A program made the translations under genes and the position numbers. Under the pieces are notes generated by a model. The model was not told where the DNA came from. It did no database searches and worked only from the letters and a program-made list of their open reading frames with translations. Below are positions 30,971 to 39,492 of a stretch of DNA of 64,000 bases, one piece after another. The stretch's first letter is position 1. Each line of letters opens with the position of its first letter. Source of the stretch: VRUE01 sp963708115 (GTDB taxonomy: Bacteria > Actinomycetota > Thermoleophilia > Solirubrobacterales > 70-9); contig CAVPRX010000001.1 of the NCBI GenBank assembly GCA_963708115.1, forward strand, positions 1,612,001 through 1,676,000. Direction: 5' to 3'.

Positions 30971-32986
30971 TCACCCACAGCTCGGTCTCCCGCGGAGGCA
31001 CTTTTCCAGAGGGTTCAGACGTCGGGCATGTTCGAGATCGGCTCTGGCCGCCGCCTGGTCGCCTGCCTCTTCCTCGACTCTAAAGCGTAGGTAGTAGAGC
31101 TGCCAGTTGCGGTCTTCGCGGTCGATTGCTTGCGTCAGGTGTTCGGTCGCGGTTGCGTAATCGCCCTGGCTCTCCGCCAGGAGACCGAGCTGGACGTAGG
31201 GCGAGGCGGCGAACGGCTCGATCGAGCGCGCCGTCTTTGCGTGGCTGATGGCGCTGGTCAGATCGCCGTCGGCAGCGGCGCTCTGGCTCGCGTCGATCTC
31301 GCGGTCGACAAGCAGCGGGCCGATCAGGGCGACCGCCGCGATCCAGGCGACCGCCAGGCCGGCCACCGCGAGGCCGAAGCGCCGCTCTTCGCCGCGCGCG
31401 ACCATGCCCGGATCCGGCGCGGCGGCCAGCTGTGAGCATCGTGCTGCCACGAGCACGCCCGAAGCGAGGAAGAAGACCGCGCCGAGTCCGGGCAGTTCCC
31501 AGAACCAGTCGAGCCCGGCGCTGACGGCGAAGGCGAGCGTCGCGGCAAAGAGCGCCGCATAGCGCTCGCGCTGGGGGTGGGGCGCTGCCCGCCAAGCGCC
31601 AAGCCCGGTCCAGAGCAGTACGCCGACGAGCGCCAGGACGAGCAGTCCGCCGACGGTGCCCAGCTCGGCGAAGGACTCGAGGTAGAGCGAGTGGGCGTTG
31701 TGCACGGGCTGGTCGATCGAGCGGTTTTCGTCCCACGCGAACTGGTACGTGCCGGCGCCGCTTCCCAGCAGCGGCTTTTCGCCATAGGTGTCGATCGCGA
31801 CGCGGTAGAAGTCGTGGCGCCCGGCGCCGCTGAGCTGGGAGAAGTGCTGCTCGGGCTGGTTCGGGAACTGGACGTCGGCGCTTGAGAACTGGTCCCAGGC
31901 ACGGCCGCCGATCGCAATCGCCACACCGATCGCGATCACCGCGGCGACTGCAGCGAGCCCCCGCAGCATGGTCGTATTGCGAGAGAGCTCCAGCGCGCGG
32001 CCGGTGAGGCGTCCTTCGCGTCGCTCGGTCCAGCGCAGCGCGGCGAAGAGAGCCAGGGCCGCTGCGATGCCCGCGAGGAGGATCAGCAGGACCGTCAGGC
32101 CCTGGTCGACCGCTGCCTGGTTGGTGATGTTGTCAGCGAGGCTGCGCCGCGCCTGTACGGCAAGGACCGCCGGCAGCGCGCCGACCGCGCCGATCGCGAG
32201 CGTGCCGAAGAGCCAGAGGCGGTCCCTGGAGAGCGCCAGCGTGCAGACGACGGCGATCGCGAGCGTCAGCAGCCCCCCGCGCGAGTAGGTCAGGTAGAGG
32301 GCAAGCAGCACCGCGGGGAGCGCTGCCGCGGACAGCCAGCGCAGGCCCGTCCAGGCTGCGTGGCGGCTGGTCCAGAGCAGGAGGGCCGCGCCGATCCCGA
32401 ACGCCGCGCCATCGGCGTTCCAGTAGCCGAGCGGATACGCAAGCCGTGCGGTGGTGTTGAACGAGTCGTCGACCACCAGCACATGCGGCAGCAGGCGGCT
32501 CGCCAGGGCCAGCAGGGCGACCAGGGCGAGAGAAATTGCCAGGCCTTCAGCGAAACGTTGGCGCCTTTGGTCGGTTTGGGCGATTAGGAAGGCGGCTAGA
32601 AAGAAGCCCAGGTAGACCAGGCCACGGTCCGCCTCGATCACGCTCAACTCCACTGACCCCGACCAGAGGGATGACATTGCAGACAGCAGGGAAAACCCGA
32701 GGATCAGCCCCGTCGCCCAGTAGAACGGCCGGGCCAGCGCCGCGCGCGAGGCGAAGCCGAGCAGGATCAGGGCGACCACCACGAGCCATGCGGCAAGACC
32801 CGCGATGTGCCGATCGGCCACTTCAAAGCCGCCTCCGGCGAGCGCCAGGCCGACGATCAGGGCGACCGGCGCAAGTAACGCCGCGCTTTCCTCTAACCTA
32901 CCGCGCCATGTTTGGGACGCGCCAGATTTCGGCTCCCGCCCGGGGCCGCTCGATACTCGCTCTGTCAACGCTTGCTCTGCTCGCAT
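30971..32986 (-). CDS. O-antigen ligase/polymerase family protein with C-terminal TPR
   Basis: A 671-residue protein with about 12-14 membrane segments. The Wzy_C/WaaL-type region includes AYPLGYWNADGAAFGIG, TYSRGGLL and, in a large outside loop, GSGAGTYQFAW then VHNAHSLYLESFAELG, where the conserved histidine lies. The last 110 residues are soluble with two TPR-like repeats (AISHAKTARSIEPFAASPYVQLG, YATATEHLTQAIDRED). It probably polymerises repeat units or joins glycan to an acceptor. The exact start is uncertain because ATG 32986 lies inside the divergent gene at 32908; starts nearer 32,880 lack a standard codon. Confidence 0.82.
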   Translation of the reverse strand: MRAEQALTERVSSGPGREPKSGASQTWRGRLEESAALLAPVALIVGLALAGGGFEVADRHIAGLAAWLVVVALILLGFASRAALARPFYWATGLILGFSLLSAMSSLWSGSVELSVIEADRGLVYLGFFLAAFLIAQTDQRRQRFAEGLAISLALVALLALASRLLPHVLVVDDSFNTTARLAYPLGYWNADGAAFGIGAALLLWTSRHAAWTGLRWLSAAALPAVLLALYLTYSRGGLLTLAIAVVCTLALSRDRLWLFGTLAIGAVGALPAVLAVQARRSLADNITNQAAVDQGLTVLLILLAGIAAALALFAALRWTERREGRLTGRALELSRNTTMLRGLAAVAAVIAIGVAIAIGGRAWDQFSSADVQFPNQPEQHFSQLSGAGRHDFYRVAIDTYGEKPLLGSGAGTYQFAWDENRSIDQPVHNAHSLYLESFAELGTVGGLLVLALVGVLLWTGLGAWRAAPHPQRERYAALFAATLAFAVSAGLDWFWELPGLGAVFFLASGVLVAARCSQLAAAPDPGMVARGEERRFGLAVAGLAVAWIAAVALIGPLLVDREIDASQSAAADGDLTSAISHAKTARSIEPFAASPYVQLGLLAESQGDYATATEHLTQAIDREDRNWQLYYLRFRVEEEAGDQAAARADLEHARRLNPLEKCLRGRPSCG

Positions 32987-33498
32987 TCTGCTGCTTGCCG
33001 GTTTTCGCTCAGGCTTCCTCGGCCGGTTACGAATACCAGGACGCGGTGCCCACGCCGACCGGGGCGCCTCCTAGTCAATCGAACCTGTCGGGTGGCCCCA
33101 AGCCCACGTCCGGCGGCGATTCGCCTGCACACAAGTCCAACACCTCGAATGGGGGTTCGGCTGCGGGGGGCAATGGCTCATCGGCAAAGGGGGGCGGCGG
33201 GTCCGACAGCGGGAACGGCAATCCCCAGCAGGGTAGCCAAGGCAAGGCCGACAAGGGTGCGCCAAGCACCGCCAACAACGCCAACCTCGCCAACCAGACC
33301 GAACCCGGCTCGGATGGCGGCGGCTCCTCGCCGCTGGTGCCGATCCTGATCGCGATCGTGCTGCTCGCCGGTGGCTCGATCGGGTACGTGTTGATGAAGC
33401 GGCGGCGGCAGCAGAAAACGCCCGGCTCCCCAGATTCCTCCGACTCACCGGACGCAGCAGGCTCTTCGGGCTCCTCCGTCTCTCCTGAGGCGAGCTAG
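32908..33498 (+). CDS. Secreted Gly/Ser/Asn-rich protein with C-terminal membrane anchor
   Basis: The 196-residue protein has a signal peptide (basic start, then SILALSTLALLAFCCLPVFAQASS). A roughly 100-residue low-complexity Gly/Ser/Asn/Lys stretch follows, then one membrane helix (PLVPILIAIVLLAGGSIGYVL) before KRRRQQK, and an Ser/Pro/Asp tail. That gives a wall-spanning stalk anchored with its C-terminus inside. No enzyme or known domain is visible. TAACCT (32894-32899) is 8 nt before ATG 32908. It precedes the glycoside hydrolase by 4 nt and may be co-transcribed with it. Confidence 0.65.
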   Translation: MFGTRQISAPARGRSILALSTLALLAFCCLPVFAQASSAGYEYQDAVPTPTGAPPSQSNLSGGPKPTSGGDSPAHKSNTSNGGSAAGGNGSSAKGGGGSDSGNGNPQQGSQGKADKGAPSTANNANLANQTEPGSDGGGSSPLVPILIAIVLLAGGSIGYVLMKRRRQQKTPGSPDSSDSPDAAGSSGSSVSPEAS

Positions 33499-33502
33499 CC
33501 CG

Positions 33503-34621
33503 ATGCCTGACCCCGGGATTCGCCCGCTGCGGCGGGCTCGCGTCTGGCTAGCGGTATTCGCCATAGCCGCTCTCGGTGCGCTTGGTGCCGCGAGCTCTGC
33601 GGCGGCGCTTCCCGTGAATTTCTGGGGTGTCGTGCCGCAGGGATCGCAGAGTGTGGAAACGCTCCAACGGCTCAAAGCCGGCGGCGTCGACAGCATCCGG
33701 ATACCGATCTCCTGGTCGTCCGTTCAGCCGCAGAGGGGCGGGCTGTGGAACTGGTCCGACGCCGACTCGTTTTTCGCCGCCGCGGCTACCGCTCGCCTCA
33801 ACGTCCTGCCCTTCCTCTCCGGTGCGCCGAGCTGGGCGGTCCCCATCGATCGGCGCTTCGGCAGCTCCGCTTACCTTCCGGTGCGAAATGGCAAGCAGCG
33901 CTCGGGGTGGAATCAGTTCGTCACCCAGGCAGTCCTGCGCTACGGTCCTCACGGCACGTTCTGGAGCGAAAACCCGACCCTTCCGCAAAGGCCGATTCGT
34001 GCTTGGCAGATCTGGAACGAGCCCAACTTCAAGTACTTCGTAGCGAGGCCCAACCCGACCGAGTACGGAAAGCTGGTCAAGCTCTCGAACGCCGCCATCA
34101 AAGCGGTCGATCCGGGTGCGCAGGTCATCCTCGGCGGTCTCTTCGCCCGGCCGATCGAGGCGACTTTTCACACGAACCCCCCGCAGGCCTACTTTGCCTC
34201 GGACTTTCTCGAACAGATGTACAAAAGCACGCCGGGGATCGCGTCCAAGTTCCAGGGTTACGCTCTGCATCCGTATACCGGCAGTTGGAAAAACCTCACT
34301 TCGCGGATCGAAGAAGTCCGTCGGGTGCTAAAGCGCAACCATGATGTCGGCAAGGGTCTCTGGATCACCGAGATGGGCTGGAGCTCCGAACCGCCGCAGC
34401 TGCACAACAGCTTCGCCAAAGGGCTCGCCGGTCAGGCCAGGGAACTGAAGGGCGCCTTCAAGCTGTTCACCGCCAACCAGCGCAAGTGGAACGTGCAGAG
34501 CATCTACTGGTTCGCGATCAACGACTTCGCGGGCGTCTGCAACTTCTGCGGCGGCTCGGGCCTGTTCAGCAACGGCAAGCCGAAGCCGGCCTGGAATGCC
34601 TATATGCATTTCGCCCGCTGA
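33503..34621 (+). CDS. Secreted TIM-barrel glycoside hydrolase-like protein (paralogue of 14494-15594)
   Basis: This 372-residue protein has a signal peptide (residues 1-35, with SSAAA before the likely cut) and a GH-A type (beta/alpha)8 barrel. WNEPNF holds the acid/base glutamate (about E173) and ITEMGWSS the nucleophile (about E290). Long blocks match the 14494 protein (FWSENPTLPQRPIRAWQIWNE, GAQVILGGLFARP, GLAGQARELKGAF), so the pair arose by duplication and now brackets the export and assembly region. Substrate is unknown. It follows the anchored stalk protein by 4 nt. Confidence 0.8.
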   Translation: MPDPGIRPLRRARVWLAVFAIAALGALGAASSAAALPVNFWGVVPQGSQSVETLQRLKAGGVDSIRIPISWSSVQPQRGGLWNWSDADSFFAAAATARLNVLPFLSGAPSWAVPIDRRFGSSAYLPVRNGKQRSGWNQFVTQAVLRYGPHGTFWSENPTLPQRPIRAWQIWNEPNFKYFVARPNPTEYGKLVKLSNAAIKAVDPGAQVILGGLFARPIEATFHTNPPQAYFASDFLEQMYKSTPGIASKFQGYALHPYTGSWKNLTSRIEEVRRVLKRNHDVGKGLWITEMGWSSEPPQLHNSFAKGLAGQARELKGAFKLFTANQRKWNVQSIYWFAINDFAGVCNFCGGSGLFSNGKPKPAWNAYMHFAR

Positions 34622-34660
34622 TAGTTCCGCCGACGGCGCGCCGAGCGTAAGATCGGTGGG

Positions 34661-37600
34661 TTGAGCACTCGCCCGAAAGCAAGCGTGAAGACTGACCCGC
34701 TGGCGCCCTTCAGCGCCCCGGTCAGGCGCTGGTTCGAGGCCTCTTTCGAGGGGCCGACGCCTGCGCAGTCGGGTGGCTGGGAGGCGATCGCGGGCGGCGC
34801 CAACGCGCTGATCTGCGCCCCGACCGGCTCCGGCAAGACGCTCGCCGCCTTCCTCTGGGGCATCGACAAGCTCTCGCGCTCGGCGGAGCTTGGCCAGGGC
34901 GTGAAGCTGGTCTACGTCTCGCCCTTGAAGGCGCTCTCCTACGACATCGAGCGCAACCTGCGGGCGCCGCTGCGCGGGATCGGGGCAGACATCTCGGTCG
35001 GATTGCGCACCGGCGACACCAGCCAGAAAGACCGCCGGGCGATGCGCAAAACGCCGCCCGACATCCTCATCACGACCCCCGAGTCGCTCTACCTCATGCT
35101 CTCCTCCGGCGCCCGCGAGATCCTCACCGGGGTCGAGGCGGTGATCGTCGACGAGATCCACGCGGTTGCCCAGTCAAAGCGTGGGTCGCATCTGGCGCTT
35201 ACGTTGGAGCGGTTGGACCATTTGGTTGGGGACCATGCGCTTTCGGCCGCGGGTCCTGTCGCAGCAGAGGGGGTGTCCCCTCAGGCGCTGGGTTCCTCGC
35301 CGGACGGCGGTGCGGCTCTCTTGGAGCAGGCAGGGCGAGGAACAGGACGCCGCGCCGGAGGGGACACCCCCTCTGCTGCACCACCCGCGGGAGGAGCGCA
35401 AGGGGTTCAGCGGATAGGGCTGAGCGCTACGCAACGCCCGTTGGAGCGGATTGCGAAGTTTCTGGTCGGTCCTAAAAGAGATTGCGAGATTGTGGATGCG
35501 GGTGTGGCTAAGGAGCTGGACCTGGAGATCGTCGTCCCGGTTGAGGACATGTCCGAACCGGGAGCTCCCAGCTTTCCGAACGCGGATGGCAACCCGACGG
35601 AGGGAGAGCCACTCGCCCATGTTCGCTCGATCTGGCCGGCGATCTACCCCGAGCTGCTGAAGCTTGTCCAAGAGCACAACTCGACGATCATCTTCGTCAA
35701 CGCCCGCCGCGCAGCTGAGCGCCTGGCGAAGCGGTTGAACGAGCTTGCAGCTGAAGTCTCCTCGGACGAGCTTCCGGCTACGGAGCACGCTGGACACGTA
35801 TCTCCCGCGGGTGGTGCCGAGGAGGGGGGGTCCGGACAGGCGCGGCGTCCTGTTCCTCGCCCCGCCGACTCAGCGAGAGACGCACCGCCGCCCGGCGAGG
35901 AACCCAGCGACAGTCCGGACCCCCCCTCCTCGGTGACAGGACCCGCGGCTGAGGGGCAAGAGCCCTTGCCCGAGATTGCACGGGCCCATCACGGCTCTCT
36001 CTCCCACGAAGAGCGCCTTGTAGTAGAGGAGATGCTCAAGTCTGGGCAGCTTCCCTGCCTCGTCGCGACGTCGTCGCTTGAGCTGGGTATCGACATGGGG
36101 GCCGTCGACCTGGTGATCCAGGTCGAGTCGCCGAAGTCGGTCAGCCGCGGGTTGCAGCGGGTCGGCCGCGCCGGCCACTCCCTGGGCGAGGTAAGCCGCG
36201 GCCGCATCTTCCCCAAGTTCCGCGCCGACCTGCTCGAGTGCGCGGTGGTCGCGCGGCGGATGCGCGAAGGCGCGATCGAGGAGACGGTGATCCCGCAGAA
36301 CCCCCTCGACGTCCTCGCCCAGCACCTGGTCTCGATGGCGGCGCTCGACGAATGGGAGATCGACGAGGTCGAGCGCGTCGTCACCGCGACGGAGCCCTTC
36401 GGCGAGCTCTCCCGCGAGCAGCTGGAGAACGTGCTCGACATGCTCGACGGCCGCTATCCCTCCGACCGCTTTGCCGAGCTGCGGCCGCGGATCGTCTGGG
36501 ACCGCACGCGCGGCACGATGCACGGCCGCAAAGGCGCCCGCCAGCTCGTCGTCACCAACGCCGGCACGATCCCCGACCGCGGCCTCTACGGCGTCCACCT
36601 TCCCGATGGGCGCCGTGTCGGTGAGCTCGACGAGGAGATGGTCTACGAGGCGCGGGCCGGCCAGACCTTCCTGCTCGGTGCGACGACCTGGCGGATCGAG
36701 GAGATCACCCGCGACCGCGTCATCGTCACCCCCGCGCCCGGCCTGCCCGGCGCGGTGCCGTTCTGGAAGGGCGACGGGATCGGCCGCCCGGCCGAGCTGG
36801 GGCGGGCGATCGGCGCCTTCTCGCGCGAGGCGGTCTCGCGCGAGCCGAAGGAGCTGGCGGCCGAGTACGACCTCGACCGCCGCGCCGCCGAGAACCTGGT
36901 CGCCTACCTGCGCGAGCAGCAGGCGGCGACGCGGGTCGTCCCCTCTGACGAGACGATCGTGGTCGAGCGCTTCCGCGACGAGATCGGCGACTGGCGGCTC
37001 TGCATCCTCTCGCCCTTCGGCGGCCGCGTCCACTCCGCCTGGGGCCTCGCGCTGGGCCAGAAGATCCGCGAGGAGCACCAGCTCGAGGCGGACGCGATCT
37101 GGTCCGACGACGGCATCGTCATCCACCTGCCCGACGCCGACGAGCCGCCCTCCGCCGACCTGATCATGGTCGAGCCCGATGAGCTCGAGGACCTGGTCGT
37201 GCGCGAGCTCTCCGGCTCCGCGCTCTTCGGCGCCCGCTTCCGTGAGAACGCCTCGCGCTCGCTGCTGATCCCGCGCGCCTACCCGGGCAAGCGCACGCCG
37301 CTCTGGCAGCAGCGCCTCAAGTCGCAGAGCCTGCTCGAGGTCGCCCGCGACTTCCCCCGCTTCCCGGTCATCCTCGAGACCTATCGCGAGTGCCTGCGCG
37401 ACGTGCTCGACATTCCCTCGCTGCGCGAGATCCTCACCGACCTGCAATCGCGCAAGCTCAGCCTGGTTGAGGTCGAGACCCCGACCGCCTCGCCCTTCGC
37501 CTCCTCGCTGCTCTTCGACTACGTCGCCACCTACATGTATGAGGGGGACACGCCGAACGCCGAGCGCCGCGCCGCCGCGCTCTCCCTGGACCGCGACCTG

Positions 37601-39433
37601 CTGCGCGAGCTGCTCGGCCAGGAGGAGCTGCGTGAGCTGATCGACCCCGAGGCGTTGGTCGAGGTCGAGGCGCAGCTGCAACACCGCACCGAGGCCGGCC
37701 GCGCCGGCGACCGCGACGCGCTGCAGCAGCTGCTGCGCAACCTCGGCGACCTGACCGCGGAGGAGTGCGCGGAGCGGGTCACGGAGGGCTACTCGGCCGC
37801 CTCGATGCTGGAGAAGCTGGTCGCCGAGCGCCGCGTCGCCATGGTTCGGATCGGCGGCGAGGAGCGCTACATCGCCGGGGAGGACGCCGGCCTCTACCGC
37901 GATGCGCTCGGCGTGCCGCCGCCCCCCGGCCTGCCCGAGACCTTCCTCGAAGACCACCCGGACGCGATGCGCGCCCTGGTGCGGCGCTACGCGCGCACCC
38001 ACGGGCCGTTCCCGACAGCCCAGCTCACCGAGCGCTACGGCATCGATCTGGCGCCGGCGCTGCGCGAGCTGGAGCGCGAAGGGGCGATGATCCGCGGCGA
38101 GCTGCTGCCGGGGGGGAGCGAGCGCGAGTGGTGCGACTCCGACGTCCTGCGCCGCGTCCGGCGGGCCAGTCTCGCCCACCTGCGCCGCGAAGTCGAGCCC
38201 GCCGCCCGCGACCGCTTCGCCCGCTTCCTGCCGAGCTGGCAGAACGTCGATTCCCACCGCGCCGCCGGCGCCGGCCCCGACCGGCTGCGCGATGCGCTGG
38301 TGCCGCTGCAGGGGGTTGCCCTGACGCCCAAGACCTGGGAGGGAGACGTGCTGCCGCGCCGCCTCGGCGCCTACTCGCCGGCCTGGCTCGACGAGCTCTG
38401 CACCAGTGGCGAGGTGGTCTGGATCGGTGCCGGCTCGCGCGGTCGCAGCGACGGCCGGGTCGCCCTCTACTTCCGCGAGGACGTGCGCCTCGCCGGGCCA
38501 CCGCCGGCCAATTCAAAGCTCGAGCGTGCTGAGGGCACGCCCCAGGAGGCGATCCGCGAGCGGCTTCTCGCCGGGCCGTCGTTCTGGCTCGACCTGCTCG
38601 CCGACCTCGACTTCCCCGCCGAGGAGCTGCACAACGCCCTCTGGGATCTGGGGTGGTCCGGCGAGGTGACCAACGACGCCTTCGCGCCGCTGCGGGCACC
38701 GCGGCTGCGCGCGGTGCCCGCGCACGAACGCCAGGGGCGCCGCTTCGCCCGTCGCCGCTCGGGGGCGGGCGCCGCCGTGCAGGGGCGCTGGTCGCTGACC
38801 GCGCCGCTCTTCGCGGACGCTCCCGGACCGGGGGCGAGGCTGCGCGCGCAGGCGGAGCTGATGCTGGAGCGCTACGGGATCGTCACCCGGGAGACGGTGC
38901 TGGCCGAGGGCGTGCCCGGCGGCTTCTCCACCCTCTACGCCGAGCTCGGCAACCTCGAGCTGCTCGGCACCGCCCGCCGCGGCTACTTCGTCGAGGGCCT
39001 GGGCGGCGCCCAGTTCGCCCTCGCCGGCGCGGTCGAGCGGCTGCGCTCGCTGCCCGAAACCGACGGCTCCTTCCAGGTCTTGGCGGCAACCGACCCCGCC
39101 AATCCCTTTGGCGCGGCGCTGCCCTGGCCGAAACCCCCTTCGGGCAGGCGCCCCGCCCGCGCTCCTGGCGCCCACGTCCTGCTTCGCGACGGCGAGCCGC
39201 TCGTCTACGTCGAGCGCGGCGGTCGCAGCATCCTTCGCCTTGGCAAGTTGAGCGATGCCGAGCTGGCCGCCGCCATGCAGGCCCTCGCCGATGCGGTCTC
39301 GGCAGGCCGCCTGCCGAAGCTCGGGATCGAGAAGCTCGACGGCGAGGCGGTGATCGGCTCCGGCCACGAGGAGGCACTGCTCAGCGCCGGCTTCAGCCGC
39401 GGTCCGCGCAAACTCACCGCTTCGGCATCTTAG
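34661..39433 (+). CDS. lhr: Lhr-type large ATP-dependent helicase carrying two inserted palindromic elements
   Basis: A 1590-residue superfamily 2 helicase starting at TTG, with TAAGAT 7 nt upstream. Walker A APTGSGKT is at about 53-60, DEIH at 164-167, RIGLSAT (motif III) near 249, and LELGIDMG (motif V region) near 475. The RecA pair is followed by the Lhr winged-helix and core domains and a long C-terminal extension, as in actinobacterial Lhr, a DNA/RNA repair helicase. Two insertions are odd: residues 196-244 (between LERLDHLVG and RIGLSAT) and 382-430 (between KRLNELAAE and ARAHHGS) are encoded by 144-bp hairpin elements. Both fall in loops between conserved motifs and keep the frame, so activity is probably kept. 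Confidence 0.93.
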   Translation: MSTRPKASVKTDPLAPFSAPVRRWFEASFEGPTPAQSGGWEAIAGGANALICAPTGSGKTLAAFLWGIDKLSRSAELGQGVKLVYVSPLKALSYDIERNLRAPLRGIGADISVGLRTGDTSQKDRRAMRKTPPDILITTPESLYLMLSSGAREILTGVEAVIVDEIHAVAQSKRGSHLALTLERLDHLVGDHALSAAGPVAAEGVSPQALGSSPDGGAALLEQAGRGTGRRAGGDTPSAAPPAGGAQGVQRIGLSATQRPLERIAKFLVGPKRDCEIVDAGVAKELDLEIVVPVEDMSEPGAPSFPNADGNPTEGEPLAHVRSIWPAIYPELLKLVQEHNSTIIFVNARRAAERLAKRLNELAAEVSSDELPATEHAGHVSPAGGAEEGGSGQARRPVPRPADSARDAPPPGEEPSDSPDPPSSVTGPAAEGQEPLPEIARAHHGSLSHEERLVVEEMLKSGQLPCLVATSSLELGIDMGAVDLVIQVESPKSVSRGLQRVGRAGHSLGEVSRGRIFPKFRADLLECAVVARRMREGAIEETVIPQNPLDVLAQHLVSMAALDEWEIDEVERVVTATEPFGELSREQLENVLDMLDGRYPSDRFAELRPRIVWDRTRGTMHGRKGARQLVVTNAGTIPDRGLYGVHLPDGRRVGELDEEMVYEARAGQTFLLGATTWRIEEITRDRVIVTPAPGLPGAVPFWKGDGIGRPAELGRAIGAFSREAVSREPKELAAEYDLDRRAAENLVAYLREQQAATRVVPSDETIVVERFRDEIGDWRLCILSPFGGRVHSAWGLALGQKIREEHQLEADAIWSDDGIVIHLPDADEPPSADLIMVEPDELEDLVVRELSGSALFGARFRENASRSLLIPRAYPGKRTPLWQQRLKSQSLLEVARDFPRFPVILETYRECLRDVLDIPSLREILTDLQSRKLSLVEVETPTASPFASSLLFDYVATYMYEGDTPNAERRAAALSLDRDLLRELLGQEELRELIDPEALVEVEAQLQHRTEAGRAGDRDALQQLLRNLGDLTAEECAERVTEGYSAASMLEKLVAERRVAMVRIGGEERYIAGEDAGLYRDALGVPPPPGLPETFLEDHPDAMRALVRRYARTHGPFPTAQLTERYGIDLAPALRELEREGAMIRGELLPGGSEREWCDSDVLRRVRRASLAHLRREVEPAARDRFARFLPSWQNVDSHRAAGAGPDRLRDALVPLQGVALTPKTWEGDVLPRRLGAYSPAWLDELCTSGEVVWIGAGSRGRSDGRVALYFREDVRLAGPPPANSKLERAEGTPQEAIRERLLAGPSFWLDLLADLDFPAEELHNALWDLGWSGEVTNDAFAPLRAPRLRAVPAHERQGRRFARRRSGAGAAVQGRWSLTAPLFADAPGPGARLRAQAELMLERYGIVTRETVLAEGVPGGFSTLYAELGNLELLGTARRGYFVEGLGGAQFALAGAVERLRSLPETDGSFQVLAATDPANPFGAALPWPKPPSGRRPARAPGAHVLLRDGEPLVYVERGGRSILRLGKLSDAELAAAMQALADAVSAGRLPKLGIEKLDGEAVIGSGHEEALLSAGFSRGPRKLTASAS
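35247..35390 (+). repeat. 144-bp palindromic element copy 1, in frame inside lhr
   Basis: The ends are CCGCGGGT and its complement ACCCGCGG. Nested perfect inverted repeats follow: 22-bp arms at 35261-35282 and 35358-35379, and 10-bp arms GTTCCTCGCC (35292-35301) with GGCGAGGAAC (35334-35343). The length is 48 codons and the lhr frame is open through it. The 14-bp left end CCGCGGGTCCTGTC, the core, and the 11-bp right end are shared with copy 2 read on the other strand. Confidence 0.85.
35805..35948 (-). repeat. 144-bp palindromic element copy 2, inverted relative to copy 1, in frame inside lhr
   Basis: It has the same length and ends as copy 1 but opposite orientation. Perfect 21-bp arms lie at 35817-35837 and 35913-35933; inner arms GTTCCTCGCC (35852-35861) and GGCGAGGAAC (35894-35903) are identical to copy 1. 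The outer arms differ in sequence from those of copy 1 yet are exactly self-complementary, so the structure is conserved and not the bases. It enters the lhr frame at the same codon phase as copy 1. Confidence 0.85.
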
Positions 39434-39438
39434 ATATC

Positions 39439-39476
39439 GATGCCTTTTATGGCATAATTAAGCCTATAAAAGCATC
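39439..39476. promoter_or_regulatory. AT-rich palindromic promoter/operator of HTH gene
   Basis: GATGCCTTTTAT (39439-39450) and ATAAAAGCATC (39466-39476) form an inverted repeat with one extra base. Between them lies the near-palindrome GGCATAATTAAGCC, which contains CATAAT; TATAAA is at 39465-39470. This short AT-rich island in very GC-rich DNA begins right after the lhr stop. It looks like a promoter with a built-in operator, probably bound by the HTH protein it precedes. Confidence 0.6.
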
Positions 39477-39492
39477 GGAACTGATAAGACAG

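Noticed and set aside
32963..32968. TTGACA on the minus strand as a -35 box for the O-antigen ligase-like gene
   Set aside because: No -10 hexamer at 16-18 bp spacing follows.
35166..35981. Several short open frames on both strands across the palindromic elements with similar products (for example RRGVLFLA)
   Set aside because: Their likeness follows from the inverted DNA copies; none has a start signal, and the lhr frame is the only one with flanking conserved motifs.
35870..38257. A 795-codon open frame on the minus strand inside lhr
   Set aside because: It is a GC-rich antisense shadow: composition is Val/Ala/Asp/Gly-rich without domains, and lhr on the plus strand has continuous family motifs.
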